Below, in pieces: positions 12,550 through 22,741 of a stretch of 64,000 bases of DNA. The position numbers and the translations under genes are program-made. Position 1 is the first letter of the stretch. Every line of letters starts with the position of its first letter. The notes beneath the pieces are model-generated. The model had not been told where the DNA came from, ran no database searches, and was given only the letters and a program-made list of their open reading frames with translations. Location: the NCBI GenBank assembly GCA_033032175.1, contig CM065323.1, positions 806,001-870,000 of the forward strand, in the 5' to 3' direction. The DNA comes from Saturnia japonica. Taxonomy: Eukaryota; Arthropoda; Insecta; Lepidoptera; Saturniidae.

Positions 12550-12827
12550 TCCAGAGTTTAGTTATTGAAGTGGCATCAAATTTTTTCCTAAATTTACGTA
12601 TTGTTGTATAAGTACGGTAATCCAACGAGTATTATTTTGTCGCAAACACTTCGCTCTCATCAGTATTCCGCCGCGAAGTCAGTCGAATTGGTTCAAATGC
12701 TAATCAAATTCTTGTTTTTGTTCCGCCGGCCTTTTGCCTAATTTAACGATCCGCCGTCCTATGTAAACACGGGCCTCTAGGAAAATATGTTTGCTGCGGT
12801 CGTCTCATGAGACCCTGGTAGTACAAA

Positions 12828-12831
12828 CGAT
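12828..12831. repeat. 4-bp target-site duplication CGAT, left of the LTR element
   Basis: CGAT precedes the left LTR here and follows the right LTR at 16001-16004, and the uninterrupted sequence (acgatgtaaat) is present once at 10788-10798. A 4-bp duplication is the size typical of Ty3/gypsy-like integrases. Confidence 0.9.
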
Positions 12832-13871
12832 TGTTATATTATTTATTTGGAAGATAATCTTATTTATCTTATTTAATATCTACTTTATATTATTCATCAT
12901 AAGTTCATTTGATTTACCTTATTATTGTTTTGGTGTACCTATTCTTTTATTTCCAGGATACCAATTAATGATAGGTTTATGTATTGATGCGTTTAGATAA
13001 TTTATAACTTGATAATTTTGGTTTAATAACAGCTTTGTTAATATTTTAGGTTCGTATTGTTTACATTGCAATATTATGACAATCTCTGTCATTGATAATT
13101 CTTTGATAGTAATAGAGCATGCGCAATTAGGAGTTTCTCAGGTATAGACAAATATTCTATCCAGGTTCTAGTTTAGCAAAATAAATCTATGATTAGATTT
13201 ATTTTTAATTTTTAAAATACGAAAAGTCTAGTAAGATGAAATTTTGAATTCAAACAAAATAGAAAATTAGAACAGAGAGTATGACAGATTCTTCAGGATG
13301 GATCTGATGATGTTTTTTTGGATTGTACGGCAGACCTTTGAATAGTAGTAACGTTTATATCATAATTATCCTGTGTTTTGATAAAAACCAAATTATTGTA
13401 CAACAGACCTGGGAGTCGAAAAGATAGTTTATTTTATAACATATTTATATAGAAAAGTTATTTTAATTGTTATAATTTTAATATTAATATGGGTGAAATA
13501 CCCTTTGCCAAAACGACAAATACCTACTGAACATTGAAAGAACACTACCGGGAAAGTATCACCTGGATTTTGTATTTATAATACAAATAATAACTTTTCC
13601 TTTTACATATGAGGAAATCTCAATAGATAAGATATTTGGTGCTGCGTCGTCTGCTTGAGCAGTGTATCCTGATACGGCCTACACCGTGCTGACTTCTATT
13701 CTAGATCCTAGGCAAGGATCTCTACGCTGAGCTGTCGGAGCAAGAAGAACGTCTCGGTTATGGACATTAAAATTGTGTAATAATAATTTGTAAAACCTAT
13801 ATTAACTGAAAATTGTAAGGTATGCTGGAAATTTATACATAACTATCCTAAATTAAATTATAATCATAACA
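12832..13871 (+). repeat. left LTR
   Basis: It is 1040 bases long, opens with TGTTATATT and closes with AATCATAACA. It contains AATAAA-type words (for example near 13180) that could serve as polyadenylation signals, but the R/U5 boundary cannot be fixed by eye. Confidence 0.92.
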
Positions 13872-13873
13872 TT

Positions 13874-13886
13874 TGGCGCCCAACGT
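13874..13886 (+). other. primer-binding site
   Basis: Two bases after the left LTR the text reads TGGCGCCCAACGT. This is complementary to the 3' end of tRNA-Lys (the CUU-type, as I recall its 3' terminus), a primer used by several retroelements. Pairing stops after 13 bases. Confidence 0.8.
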
Positions 13887-14109
13887 AAAATTAACCCTTA
13901 TAATCCCTCAAAATTCTGAAACGATCACACTCGTGATAGTAAATTTTTTTGAAAAATATTTTGGACATATAATATTTTATATATATATAAATTCTTCACA
14001 TCATTCATTGACAGTATTTATTTAAATACTTCTATTTAGTATAACTAATATAACATTCAATAATAATATAACAAATGATTTTCTTAAAAATTCAAAAACA
14101 CACTTTATC

Positions 14110-14830
14110 TAGTGTTGGTATATGTTTTACATATATATATTTTTTTGGAATATCATTTGGTTAGCTGCTTACTTTATAAATTTGAAATAAATAAACATCA
14201 ATATAAAACATTTCCCTTTTATAAAAATTTCTTTTTAGGTCTTATATTATTAAGTATATGTGTATATGGGGATAGTATATTTTATTTTATTTATAGTATA
14301 TTATATAATATTAATTATATGTACTATTATCTTTATTATATTTCTTGGCTGTTGTCCAAGATATTTACAGCATTTTAAAGACTGAGATTATTTTCGGCAT
14401 TTGTGCCGGTATTATTATGCAGCGTCTAAAGCTGTTACTTATGCAGCGGTTATGCTGTTACTTATGCAGCGTTTATGCTGATTTTATGCAGCAATTATTA
14501 CTGATATTGAGTGAGGTGGAATTATATTTATATATCCTTATTTATATATTGGGGTTTATTCGACTAAATATTAGTCTTATATATAATGGAGCGGCTGTCT
14601 ACTCCTTAAATAAGCCATAGGACAAAATCAATATTTATTTATTGTTAAAGAGCGGGTGATGACTCTTCATAACAAAAGCCAACATTCGAGTGGTAGGCAA
14701 GCTCGTAAAATATACCATTCTGCCTTAATGATGAGCAACTTCTGGAGTGGGAGCCATTGACTGTGAGCCCCAACCCCTACGGTGTGCCTGGTGATGACAT
14801 GTTTGAGGTATGTATGGAACTTTGTTAGGA
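14110..14830 (+). other. internal region of the LTR element, no gag/pol
   Basis: 14110-14380 is extremely AT-rich, and the open frames there (88 and 91 codons) are Tyr/Ile/Leu-rich translations of AT-repeats without gag or pol features. 14415-14500 is an imperfect tandem repeat of about 23 bases built on ttatgcagcg (three and a half units). At 14718-14830 a short frame reads LLEWEPLTVSPNPYGVPGDD, more protein-like than its surroundings but only about 39 codons, possibly a scrap of a lost gene. Confidence 0.55.
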
Positions 14831-14947
14831 TTTGATAGGGTGAGGTATGTTTGCTGGTATGTTAAAGATGTATGTAATTGTGAAGCTAGCTCTCTATATT
14901 ATAAAGTATATATTATCAAAATTTTTCATTCAATTGAAAAATTTTAC

Positions 14948-14963
14948 GGGGTCAAAGGGGAAA
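14948..14963 (+). other. polypurine tract
   Basis: The segment ggggtcaaaggggaaa immediately before the right LTR is a purine-rich plus-strand primer site in the expected place. Confidence 0.8.
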
Positions 14964-16000
14964 TGTTATATTATTTATTTGGAAGATAATCTTATTTATC
15001 TTATTTAATATCTACTTTATATTATTCATCATAGTTCATTTGATTTACCTTATTATTGTTTTGGTGTACCTATTCTTTTATTTCCAGGATACCAATTAAT
15101 GATAGGTTTATGTATTGATGCGTTTAGATAATTTATAACTTGATAATTTTGGTTTAATAACAGCTTTGTTAATATTTTAGGTTCGTATTGTTTACATTGC
15201 AATATTATGACAATCTCTGTCATTGATAATTCTTTGATAGTAATAGAGCATGCGCAATTAGGAGTTTCTCAGGTATAGACAAATATTCTATCCAGGTTCT
15301 AGTTTAGCAAAATAAATCTATGATTAGATTTATTTTTAATTTTTAAAATACGAAAAGTCTAGTAAGATGAAATTTTGAATTCAAACAAAATAGAAAATTA
15401 GAACAGAGAGTAGACAGATTCTTCAGGATGGATCTGATGATGTTTTTTTGGATTGTACGGCAGACCTTTGAATAGTAGTAACGTTTATATCATAATTATC
15501 CTGTGTTTTGATAAAAACCAAATTATTGTACAACAGACCTGGGAGTCGAAAAGATAGTTTATTTTATAACATATTTATATAGAAAAGTTATTTTAATTGT
15601 TATAATTTTAATATTAATATGGGTGAAATACCCTTGCCAAAACGACAAATACCTACTGAACATTGAAAGAACACTACCGGGAAAGTATCACCTGGATTTT
15701 GTATTTATAATACAAATAATAACTTTTCCTTTTACATATGAGGAAATCTCAATAGATAAGATATTTGGTGCTTCGTCGTCTGCTTGAGCAGTGTATCCTG
15801 ATACGGCCTACACCGTGCTGACTTCTATTCTAGATCCTAGGCAAGGATCTCTACGCTGAGCTGTCGGAGCAAGAAGAACGTCTCGGTTATGGACATTAAA
15901 ATTGTGTAATAATAATTTGTAAAACCTATATTAACTGAAAATTGTAAGGTATGCTGGAAATTTATACATAACTATCCTAAATTAAATTATAATCATAACA
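14964..16000 (+). repeat. right LTR
   Basis: It is 1037 bases long and nearly identical to the left LTR. The differences I see are three single-base deletions (near 15031, 15410 and 15630 relative to the left copy) and one G-to-T change in 'ggtgcttcgtcg'. Confidence 0.92.
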
Positions 16001-16299
16001 CGATGTAAATACATATATACAGTTGTTGCACAAATTATTTTAATTTTAACTTTATTCCTACGAATGGACACCTGTGCTAGGATAATATCATTTTTTTTTA
16101 TAGACCGTGTTTAAAAATCAGACGTCACATTCCATATTTCTTTTCAGGAAAAAAGCCCTCCTAGTTTAGCTATTCGAAAACCCTAGTAAAATTAATATTG
16201 TAGGTGTCAAGCGATCAAAGCTATAAATGTACAAAGGAAATACTTGACTTATTGCATAAAATCATAGAAATTCAGTGCAAGTAACTTCATAATTATATA

Positions 16300-16511
16300 C
16301 AGGGTGGCAAAAACGAACGGGACAAGGAAGGAATGTATATTAAATATATTAAATTTTACTCAAAGGAAACATTCTTTCATGTTTTGATATAATAATAACT
16401 GTAATCACAGATTTTCTGAAAAAGCTTATCTGTACCACGAATCGAACCAATTTGTAATCTTTAATATTTAATAAACTTTTCCTTCATGTCCCGTTCGTTT
16501 TCTCCAGCCTG
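16300..16511. mobile_element. 212-bp MITE (copy in unit 2)
   Basis: Second copy of the MITE at 11089-11300, carried along by the duplication rather than an independent insertion: flanks and TA duplications are the same. One T-to-G change is visible inside. Confidence 0.8.
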
Positions 16512-17688
16512 TATTAGAGTAGAGAACCTATGCAACGATAAAATTGAGTCGTTATGTTATTACTGAATTGTAAAATTAGTACATCACGACTACTGCTCAG
16601 TAGCTAAAATAAATAAAAACATGTGCGTCTCGGGACGCTCGACAGGAGTGATATTTATAATAATATTAAATTGTTTAACTTGAGAAAAGCTTAGGTTTTT
16701 ACTTAAACTTTATGTATATTAATACGATAATGCGAGGAAAGGTTCTTTATTAATAAAATCTTTTATTGATTATAAAATGTATTTTATCCTTAATTGCAAT
16801 TCTTGAATATGTACATTAGAACACTGAGTAGAGAATGGAAGCCAGACAGAGTGGCGCCGTAACGCGTTACGTTACGAAGCGGTTTACCTTCCCATAAGAA
16901 GTTATCACTTCAATAAGAAAAATATACATACAGTATAGAATTTTTTAAAATTGCAAACATGACTTACTTAACCTATGTCATTGTTTTATTGAATATTAAA
17001 TTGATTGTATCTAATGTAATATTTAATTTAATCAAAGGACTATTCGTTTTAGCGTTAAATCATCTAAATGCTGTGCCATTCCATGTTAAAGGTATTTGCA
17101 GTATACTAACATTATTGGAGTGGTTAATCTCAGGGTCCCATCTGAAACGACCGACCATTCGTCTTTAACTTTGTCAGTTGTACGAAATCAGCTCACTGTC
17201 AAACGCTTAGTCAGCGTAAAACCTTTCTTATATATAACTAACCCTCAAACTTTATATCCTCCTAATACATATATCAACTAAAATTTACATTTTCCAATGT
17301 CTACAATAAAATACCGAGGCTTAGGGAAGGGTTCTTTTTCTTGACTTGATTACGAACACGAAATAAACATGGTGAACCCATTTACTGGAATGTGGTAATG
17401 TTTTAGTGTGACAAAGATACTTAATTACAGCTACTAGAAATACCGATTTAGGTTTGATGATAGATTTTCAACTTGAGGGCTAGTTAACTAGTCTGTCTAC
17501 TATTACGTATAAACTGTGGTACAAGTACTGTTATTGTGAACTTTTTGGTGATGTCTATCGATTTCTTGAAATACATGTATAATAGGCATGGTTAATAATA
17601 ATAATAATTTGACACTTCATTATTACCTTAAAAGACTGTTCCACTGTCATATCAAATCTTTTAAACTGCGTCTGCAAATCGACAATAT

Positions 17689-17760
17689 TTCCCGATATAT
17701 GTTGCAAAACAATTAAAAGCATCTTTCCCGATAGATGTCGCAAAACAATTAAAAGCATCT
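17689..17760. repeat. 36-bp direct repeat, two tandem copies (unit 2)
   Basis: Same pair as 12478-12549, duplicated with the 2-kb unit. Confidence 0.85.
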
Positions 17761-18245
17761 TCCAGAGTTTAGTTATTGAAGTGGCATCAAATTTTTTCCT
17801 AAATTTACGTATTGTTGTATAAGTACGGTAATCCAACGAGTATTATTTTGTCGCAAACACTTCGCTCTCATCAGTATTCCGCCGCGAAGTCAGTCGAATT
17901 GGTTCAAATGCTAATCAAATTCTTGTTTTTGTTCCGCCGGCCTTTTGCCTAATTTAACGATCCGCCGTCCTATGTAAACACGGGCCTCTAGGAAAATATG
18001 TTTGCTGCGGTCGTCTCATGAGACCCTGGTAGGGTTTGCTCGCTTCGACCGAATTACGCGCATGCGCATTTATTATTTAATCATTTATCATATAAATAGG
18101 GAAGGAAACCACTAAGGGTTTTGAAGATTACTACTAATCATTTATTTTAATATTTCTCCATGTACACGAAACATAAAACAAAATGTATCTAAAAAGATTT
18201 TCATTTCTAGAAAGCCTTTATATTTTCAAGTTTTTTTAATACTAC

Positions 18246-18345
18246 GATGGTGGCAAATAAGAGTGCGATCCCCCTGATGGTAAGCGGTGACCGCAGCTGC
18301 ATGTTGTGAACGCTTGCAATACTGGACAGACTTCCTCTAGACAAT
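18246..18345 (+). repeat. lepidopteran dispersed repeat (ggtggcaaa / cctgatggtaagc type), copy 1
   Basis: The segment gatggtggcaaataag, then cccctgatggtaagcggt and gaacgcttgcaatac, matches a repeat I know as common in moth and butterfly genomes. A second, longer copy lies at 36570-36740. Its class is not clear from these fragments. Confidence 0.6.
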
Positions 18346-18618
18346 TTTAACACTTACACATATTGCATGTATTTTTTGTCATTCTTTAATGAATTGTCTG
18401 TACGTTCTGAGTCTAAAATAAACGAAAGATATCTTTAAACATGTTTTTATATGTTTCCACGTTTCAGTGGATTTTGTCCTATATATTCTGCGAACCTTCT
18501 TATGCCTAATGCAGTATGTCGGCATCTGTTTCCGTTTAAAAAAAAAAACGAAAACAGAGCAATATTCATAACTGAAACATAACAAGTTTTGTTAAGCATT
18601 ATGCACACAATAATTAAC

Positions 18619-18684
18619 TAATAATAATAATAGTAATAATAATAATAATAATAGTAATAATAATAATAGTAGTAATAATTGTAA
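18619..18684. repeat. (AAT/AGT)n microsatellite
   Basis: An interrupted ataataatagt run of about 65 bases. Confidence 0.9.
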
Positions 18685-18699
18685 TTTTTATTAACTTCT

Positions 18700-19395
18700 T
18701 TTTTTTATATTTCTAGAAGTAATATTGGCAATTTTTATAGACCATCAAGTATATAATTTTACTTATACTCCCCATCTACAAAATTTAATCAAAATCGGTT
18801 AAGAATTAATGAAATTTTGAATTTTCTTAAAGATATTATTAAAAATAACAAACTAAACTAAACTGCCTCGTTAGCCTAGTGATCGTAAGCGCAACTGCTA
18901 TGATCGAGGTCCCAGGTGATTCTCAGGTCGAGCAAAGTGTTATTGGGTTTTTCCTATGAAATTCTCAGTAGCAGCTCGGAGTTTGGCTTCGTGCCTGATT
19001 AATGGCAATAGGCTCGCCCCCTATTACATGGGTGGGTATAACTGTGGGTGTACATTAGTACACTTCTGCCTAACCCTTCGGGGAATACAGGCGTGATGTA
19101 TGTATGTATTGAAAATTCCCATTCATGGAATGGCTTATTTTTACCTTGTACAAATATTTATCAAAATCGGTCAAGTATGAAAGAATTTTTTTTTTTTTAC
19201 GATTTCTAAAAGTACTTAATATTGAAATTTTTTATACACTATCAATTGAGCAAAAACATAAGCATTCCGTGTACAACATTTCATAAGAATCGGATAAGCC
19301 GTTTTTGAGTTGAATCTGGACATATAAACAGCCTGAGCCTGTCACGAAATTTGGACAATGTACAGACAGAACTACAGATTTATTAATATAGATCA
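18700..19395 (+). repeat. LINE-tail-like repeats interrupted by a SINE
   Basis: 18700-18845 and 19110-19390 share the pattern: T-run, 'tttctaaaagtaaatatt', 'tttttatagacc/cactatcaa', then 'aaaatcggtta'. They look like two or three diverged copies of one retroelement tail, the last closing with 'tttattaatatagat', an ending also found at 24500-24530. The SINE at 18862 sits between them. Confidence 0.5.
18862..19110 (+). repeat. tRNA-derived SINE 'family S1', near full-length copy
   Basis: The head ctgcctcgttagcctagtg is A-box-like, and the B-box region near 18910 (gtcccaggtgattctcagg) is degenerate compared with the copy at 43138. The body has caataggctcgccccctatt and cctaacccttcgggga, and the tail is a gtatgtatgt run. 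Four copies occur in the window (40565, 43138, 63903). The copy lacks the internal block between 'attacatgggt' and 'tgtgggtgtaca' that the others carry. Confidence 0.88.
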
Positions 19396-19585
19396 AGACT
19401 TGTTTTGATTTTACATTTAAAATAATAACATAATAATTAGTAATTTTGTAATTAAGGTACACTGGCATAATATACGAGAAATAACCTCACAAATGTATTA
19501 CTTTAAACTTAGAATGAGCGCGATAAAGAGATATTCGCATAATAAAGCGAAGCGATATCACAGAAATGTGGCGCGCGGGGAGCCT
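19396..19585. other. AT-rich spacer
   Basis: No feature seen between the tail repeats and the Harbinger-type element. Confidence 0.4.
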
Positions 19586-19712
19586 TTAGAGCGGCCACAT
19601 ACAGTCGGAATTCCTTTTCATATATACACATACACATATTTCACATACATACGTTTATTTCCGTTCGGAATAACAAGGCTCAGTTGAGAGACAACGATCA
19701 TTGACGGAATTT

Positions 19713-19794
19713 CGAATCGGAGAAAACTACGAACAAATCTATGGACCTATCACACACATACAGCAGTTTTCCGTTCGTAGTTTTCTCCGATTCG
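19713..19794. repeat. perfect 22-bp inverted repeat with 38-bp loop
   Basis: The arms 19713-19734 and 19773-19794 are exact reverse complements (left arm begins cgaatcggag). They lie just inside the element's left terminal repeat and could form a stem. Confidence 0.88.
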
Positions 19795-19991
19795 GAATTT
19801 CGCATGGTAGTTTGTGCGTCCGGTATCTCGCACGGAAAAAAACTGCTTCGAATGCATCTCTTTCATAGATTTTTTACGAGTCGCATCACACATTCGTTAA
19901 TTCCGTACGGAATATAATATTATGTAATGTAAAATCATATATTAATTTATTATATTTTATATAATATTGACTGTCGTGCAATCTTTGACTG

Positions 19992-20231
19992 TTAAGTGGA
20001 TGTACGTTTAACATTATTTATTTATATAAACCTTTTAATAACCTCATTGACGATACAGAACTTTTGGAAAAATTTAACATTAATGTACCTCTCATGTCAC
20101 CTAGATATCCAGACCCTTTATTTGGTTATAAATGCTATAGAACCAATGTTTATCACGTCAACATAACGAGTTGGTTAAGAAAAATGACACCATTGATATA
20201 TTCGCCAATTCACCTTTTCAGTTTAAAATAA
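19992..20231 (+). pseudogene. short open frame inside the Harbinger-type element
   Basis: An 80-codon frame between stops without a clear start codon. The middle reads IDDTELLEKFNINVPLMSP and then GYKCYRTNVYHV, which looks more like protein than the AT-rich background, though I recognise no domain. It may be a remnant of an element gene (transposase or the accessory Myb-like protein of the superfamily) or chance. Confidence 0.3.
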
Positions 20232-20470
20232 AAAAAATATTCTTTGTTAGCTTCATGATTTTTTATTTTATTTGAAATGATTATGTTGAGTCAGCTGCTT
20301 TTATTGTGTTTTTTTTATTCAATATTTTCAATTGTATTTTAGCTTGTATATACTTTAACTTATTTTAATCTTAAATCTTATTTAAACATTCTTTAATAAT
20401 AGTTCTATTTTTAAGGATTTATTACGTTTCTTTATTATTATGACATATGAAGTTTGTATTTTATCTAAAA

Positions 20471-20530
20471 CTAGCAACCCGCACCAGTTTTGCACGGGTG
20501 CAATTTTCGAAATGGTGTATTTTAAGTTTG
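20471..20530 (+). repeat. LINE-tail fragment
   Basis: The text aactagcaacccgcaccag, then ttttgcacgggtgcaat, is the well-known head of RTE-type insect tail repeats. It lies within the Harbinger-type element, so it was either captured or inserted there. Confidence 0.6.
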
Positions 20531-20956
20531 AAAAAGCATGTTTTTTTAATAATACAATAATTTTCCAGGTAGGTAAATTTAATTCTAATTATAACCATTA
20601 ATTTATTGATTTCATGCATGCTGAGATTGGCTGTAATTAGTTCTTCATTAATCTTATTATTTATTTGCTATTATTGATGTATTTTTAATAAATAACTGTT
20701 GTCAATTCAAATAAATAAATAAATGTACCCAGTTACGACGACGTATTTTCTTCTTCTTAGCAAGATACAGCAACAATACAATCGCAAGTAGAAAATCGTC
20801 GTCCATCGCTGTTAAAATGTCTGAACTCAATGGTCGTCGTCTCTCAACTGAGTCTTGTTATTCGGAACGGAAATAAACGTATGTGTGTGACATATGTACG
20901 GAATCCCGAAATTTGAAAAATCTAATCGGAATTCCGAATGTATGTGATCGCTCTTA

Positions 20957-21870
20957 CGGGCTCTACGCAACACACGACCCGCGCGGCTCGTGCTATGCGA
21001 TACATTTCTCGAGATTTACATTTAAGATGCCTTCTATTTGATAATGACTCTTTAAAAATATTTGTAAAGAAAATTATTTATCGCGTATCTTTGGGCTTTC
21101 ATAGATATCTCTGTTAGGCTAAAACACGTTACTTATATATAAATCTTTACTGTTTATAAGAAATTCGAATATGGGAAGGAATTTTTTATGGGTTTCTTAA
21201 AAAAACACGACATAACCCATTGCATAAATACGCTGATACGCACCAGAGCGACTCCAAATACCCCAGGCTTTTCTTATGCATAAGTATTTATATATAGATC
21301 ATCATATTCTACTCTACCACAGGATTAGGAAAGCGGGAGTTAAATATAGATGAAATGTAAATTTAAAATTTAAATAAACCCCCGACATACATTGTCTATT
21401 CCTTGAGACCATTCCAAGGAGCCTAAACACGATATCTCTGCTGTAAGTTGGTGAGGAATTAGGTATCCTCCAGATTCCTCATGATTTATCAACTATGAAA
21501 AAAAATTGAAAAAACATTTTTAAGAACAAGCTTTTATTTAAGGCTCTAAAAAGGAAACAAACTTTAAATGAAATCAATCCCATCAAAGTATTACATTACA
21601 CAATTTATATGATATAAAAGCTTGTCGCGAGATTTACTTGTGTTGTTATATACCTATTTTATAAAATACATACCTTTTTTTCTTAGATTTACTTATGTCA
21701 AGATTTACATAATTATTTTATTTTCGTATATACACACATACAAACATTACAAGTTAAATAAAAGCTTTTATAAAGAGCTGATAATCTTCCAACGACTAAA
21801 CAGATTTTCTTAAATCATAGCTAAGACCACTCTCCTTTAAGTCCTTTAAGTCACCTTTCAAACAAAAAAT
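20957..21870. other. AT-rich DNA, nothing recognised
   Basis: No gene-like frame or repeat that I can support. Confidence 0.4.
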
Positions 21871-21942
21871 AAACTAGATCAAAATCGGTTCTACTACTAC
21901 GATGCCACAGAGATAACACACGTTAATACCCTTATATATAAA
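21871..21942 (+). repeat. LINE-tail fragment
   Basis: It reads tagatcaaaatcggttc, then actacgatgccacaga, matching the 'aaaatcggttc...gctacgatgccacagacagacac' tail common in Lepidoptera. The TATA-like word at 21933-21942 is the end of this tail. Confidence 0.6.
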
Positions 21943-21959
21943 GGCAAACGTGTTTAAGT

Positions 21960-22260
21960 TAAGAGATAGTCGGTTGGAATCAGATTCGAGCGGTCGGCGC
22001 GCGGCCGTAGCAGCGGAATGGCATGGTATTCCTCAAAGCGGTTTAGCGAATCATCCGCAGTGAGATGTGTTGCCAATCCTCCAGTCCGCCACTCAATATC
22101 GAATCTCGGGAATTGCATCCGCTGGCACGTGAAATGGGCCCGGGAATGCCCGAGGCTCCCATCCCATTCATCTCTAATATTTACGTGGAAACGATTATAT
22201 CTTCAGAATTACATTTTCCTTAGGGGTTGGGTTGGTAAAAAATGGATTTGAAAGTTTTAC
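21960..22260 (+). other. GC-enriched stretch, function unknown
   Basis: This 300-base block is far richer in GC than its surroundings and holds a 77-codon open frame from 22018 (MAWYSSKRFSESS...). The frame has no domain I recognise, and its C-terminal third drifts into AT-rich sequence without a clear splice donor. It could be a first exon, a regulatory island or a repeat I do not know. Confidence 0.3.
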
Positions 22261-22412
22261 GTGTTAAATTGTGATTTAATCACATACGTCATGCACGCCT
22301 ATCTACCTATCTATGTATCTTATCTGATTTAATCTAAGTATTATACATGCAGTGCGATAGTGGCATGGGCTATATGCGTTTGATATGATAAATCTATAAT
22401 GTAACTATTATT

Positions 22413-22741
22413 ACTAGCGGTCGCCCAATGATCGAAATTCGACCTGCGACTTTTTAATCATATACTATTTTCTGTTTGATATTTGCAGTATGAACCTAAA
22501 CAATGAATACTATATATCACTTTTTGTCACTTTTCATTGAGTGACAATGTCAATATTTTGGGGGTCTTAAGTACAATGGCACTGGTTGGGTTAGGACTCA
22601 CAGTATTAATTTATTAAATTTAATATATTAACTAGTGAAAAATATTATAGATACATTTTAGCTTTCTGCACTCTTTCTCCATATAAACTGTAACCATGCC
22701 AAATCTCACAGTCTTCCGTGCACGCAAAAAACTTAAAAAGG
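22413..22741 (+). repeat. unclassified dispersed repeat 'family X', copy 1
   Basis: It begins actagcggtcgccc, contains a small hairpin around gtcacttttcattgagtgac, and ends with ccatgccaaatctcacag and ccgtgcacgc. It is shared with 47837-48107 and, inverted, 33315-33510. The copies differ in length by internal deletions. No coding frame. Confidence 0.75.

Larger units (their letters stand above)
10783..12821 (+). repeat. 2.04-kb tandem duplication, copy 1
   Basis: This 2039-base unit recurs at 12822-12831 plus 16005-18032. By eye the copies differ at about half a dozen positions: one T fewer in a T-run, and single substitutions in matching places such as 10979-range 'aaaccctcc' versus 'aagccctcc'. 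Both outer boundaries and the junction share the trinucleotide TAG (10780-10782, 12819-12821, 18030-18032), a microhomology signature. The unit holds a MITE (11089-11300) and a 2x36-bp repeat but no recognisable gene. Confidence 0.93.
12832..16000 (+). mobile_element. non-autonomous LTR retrotransposon (3.17 kb)
   Basis: Two direct LTRs (12832-13871 and 14964-16000) bound a 1092-base interior. The LTRs begin TGTTAT and end ATAACA, forming a perfect 6-bp terminal palindrome. A primer-binding site follows the left LTR and a purine tract precedes the right one. A CGAT duplication flanks the whole. No gag, protease, reverse transcriptase or integrase motif can be read in any frame of the interior, so it must have relied on enzymes from another element; in size it lies between TRIM and LARD classes. 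The 4-bp duplication suggests Ty3/gypsy-type integration, an inference only. The LTRs differ by one substitution and three single-base indels, so insertion is recent. Confidence 0.93.
16005..18032 (+). repeat. 2.04-kb tandem duplication, copy 2 (main part)
   Basis: This continues the ten bases at 12822-12831 after the LTR element and its CGAT duplicate. It ends at the shared TAG, after which unique sequence (ggtttgctcgcttcg) follows. The offset to copy 1 is 5212 then 5211 bases after the T-run indel. See copy 1 for content. Confidence 0.93.
19589..20953. mobile_element. PIF/Harbinger-type non-autonomous element
   Basis: The inverted ends read GAGCGGCCACATACAGTCGG on the left and GAGCGATCACATACATTCGG on the right (reverse strand). 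Homology between the ends continues inward about 110 bases through 'acatacgtttatttccgttc' and 'ctcagttgagagac'. TTA flanks both ends (19586-19588 and 20954-20956), the 3-bp TWA duplication typical of PIF/Harbinger. No transposase is readable in 1365 bp. The interior carries a short inverted repeat at 19713-19794, a possible coding scrap at 19992-20231 and a LINE-tail fragment near 20471. Confidence 0.8.

Noticed and set aside
12344..12625. 93-codon minus-strand frame with an internal 12-residue repeat
   Set aside because: The composition is Ile/Leu/Lys-rich as expected from AT-rich DNA, and no family is recognisable. Kept only as a DNA repeat.
14112..14620. Two 88-91 codon frames inside the LTR element
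   Set aside because: Tyr/Ile/Leu-rich translations of AT repeats with no gag or pol motif.
10783..18032. The 2-kb repeated unit considered as the LTR of a larger element
   Set aside because: It lacks TG...CA ends, a primer site and a purine tract, and its boundaries share only TAG; the real LTRs are nested inside.
21933..21942. TATA-box-like ttatatataaa upstream of the GC-rich block at 21960
   Set aside because: It lies at the end of a LINE-tail repeat whose usual text is similar, so it is not evidence for a promoter.
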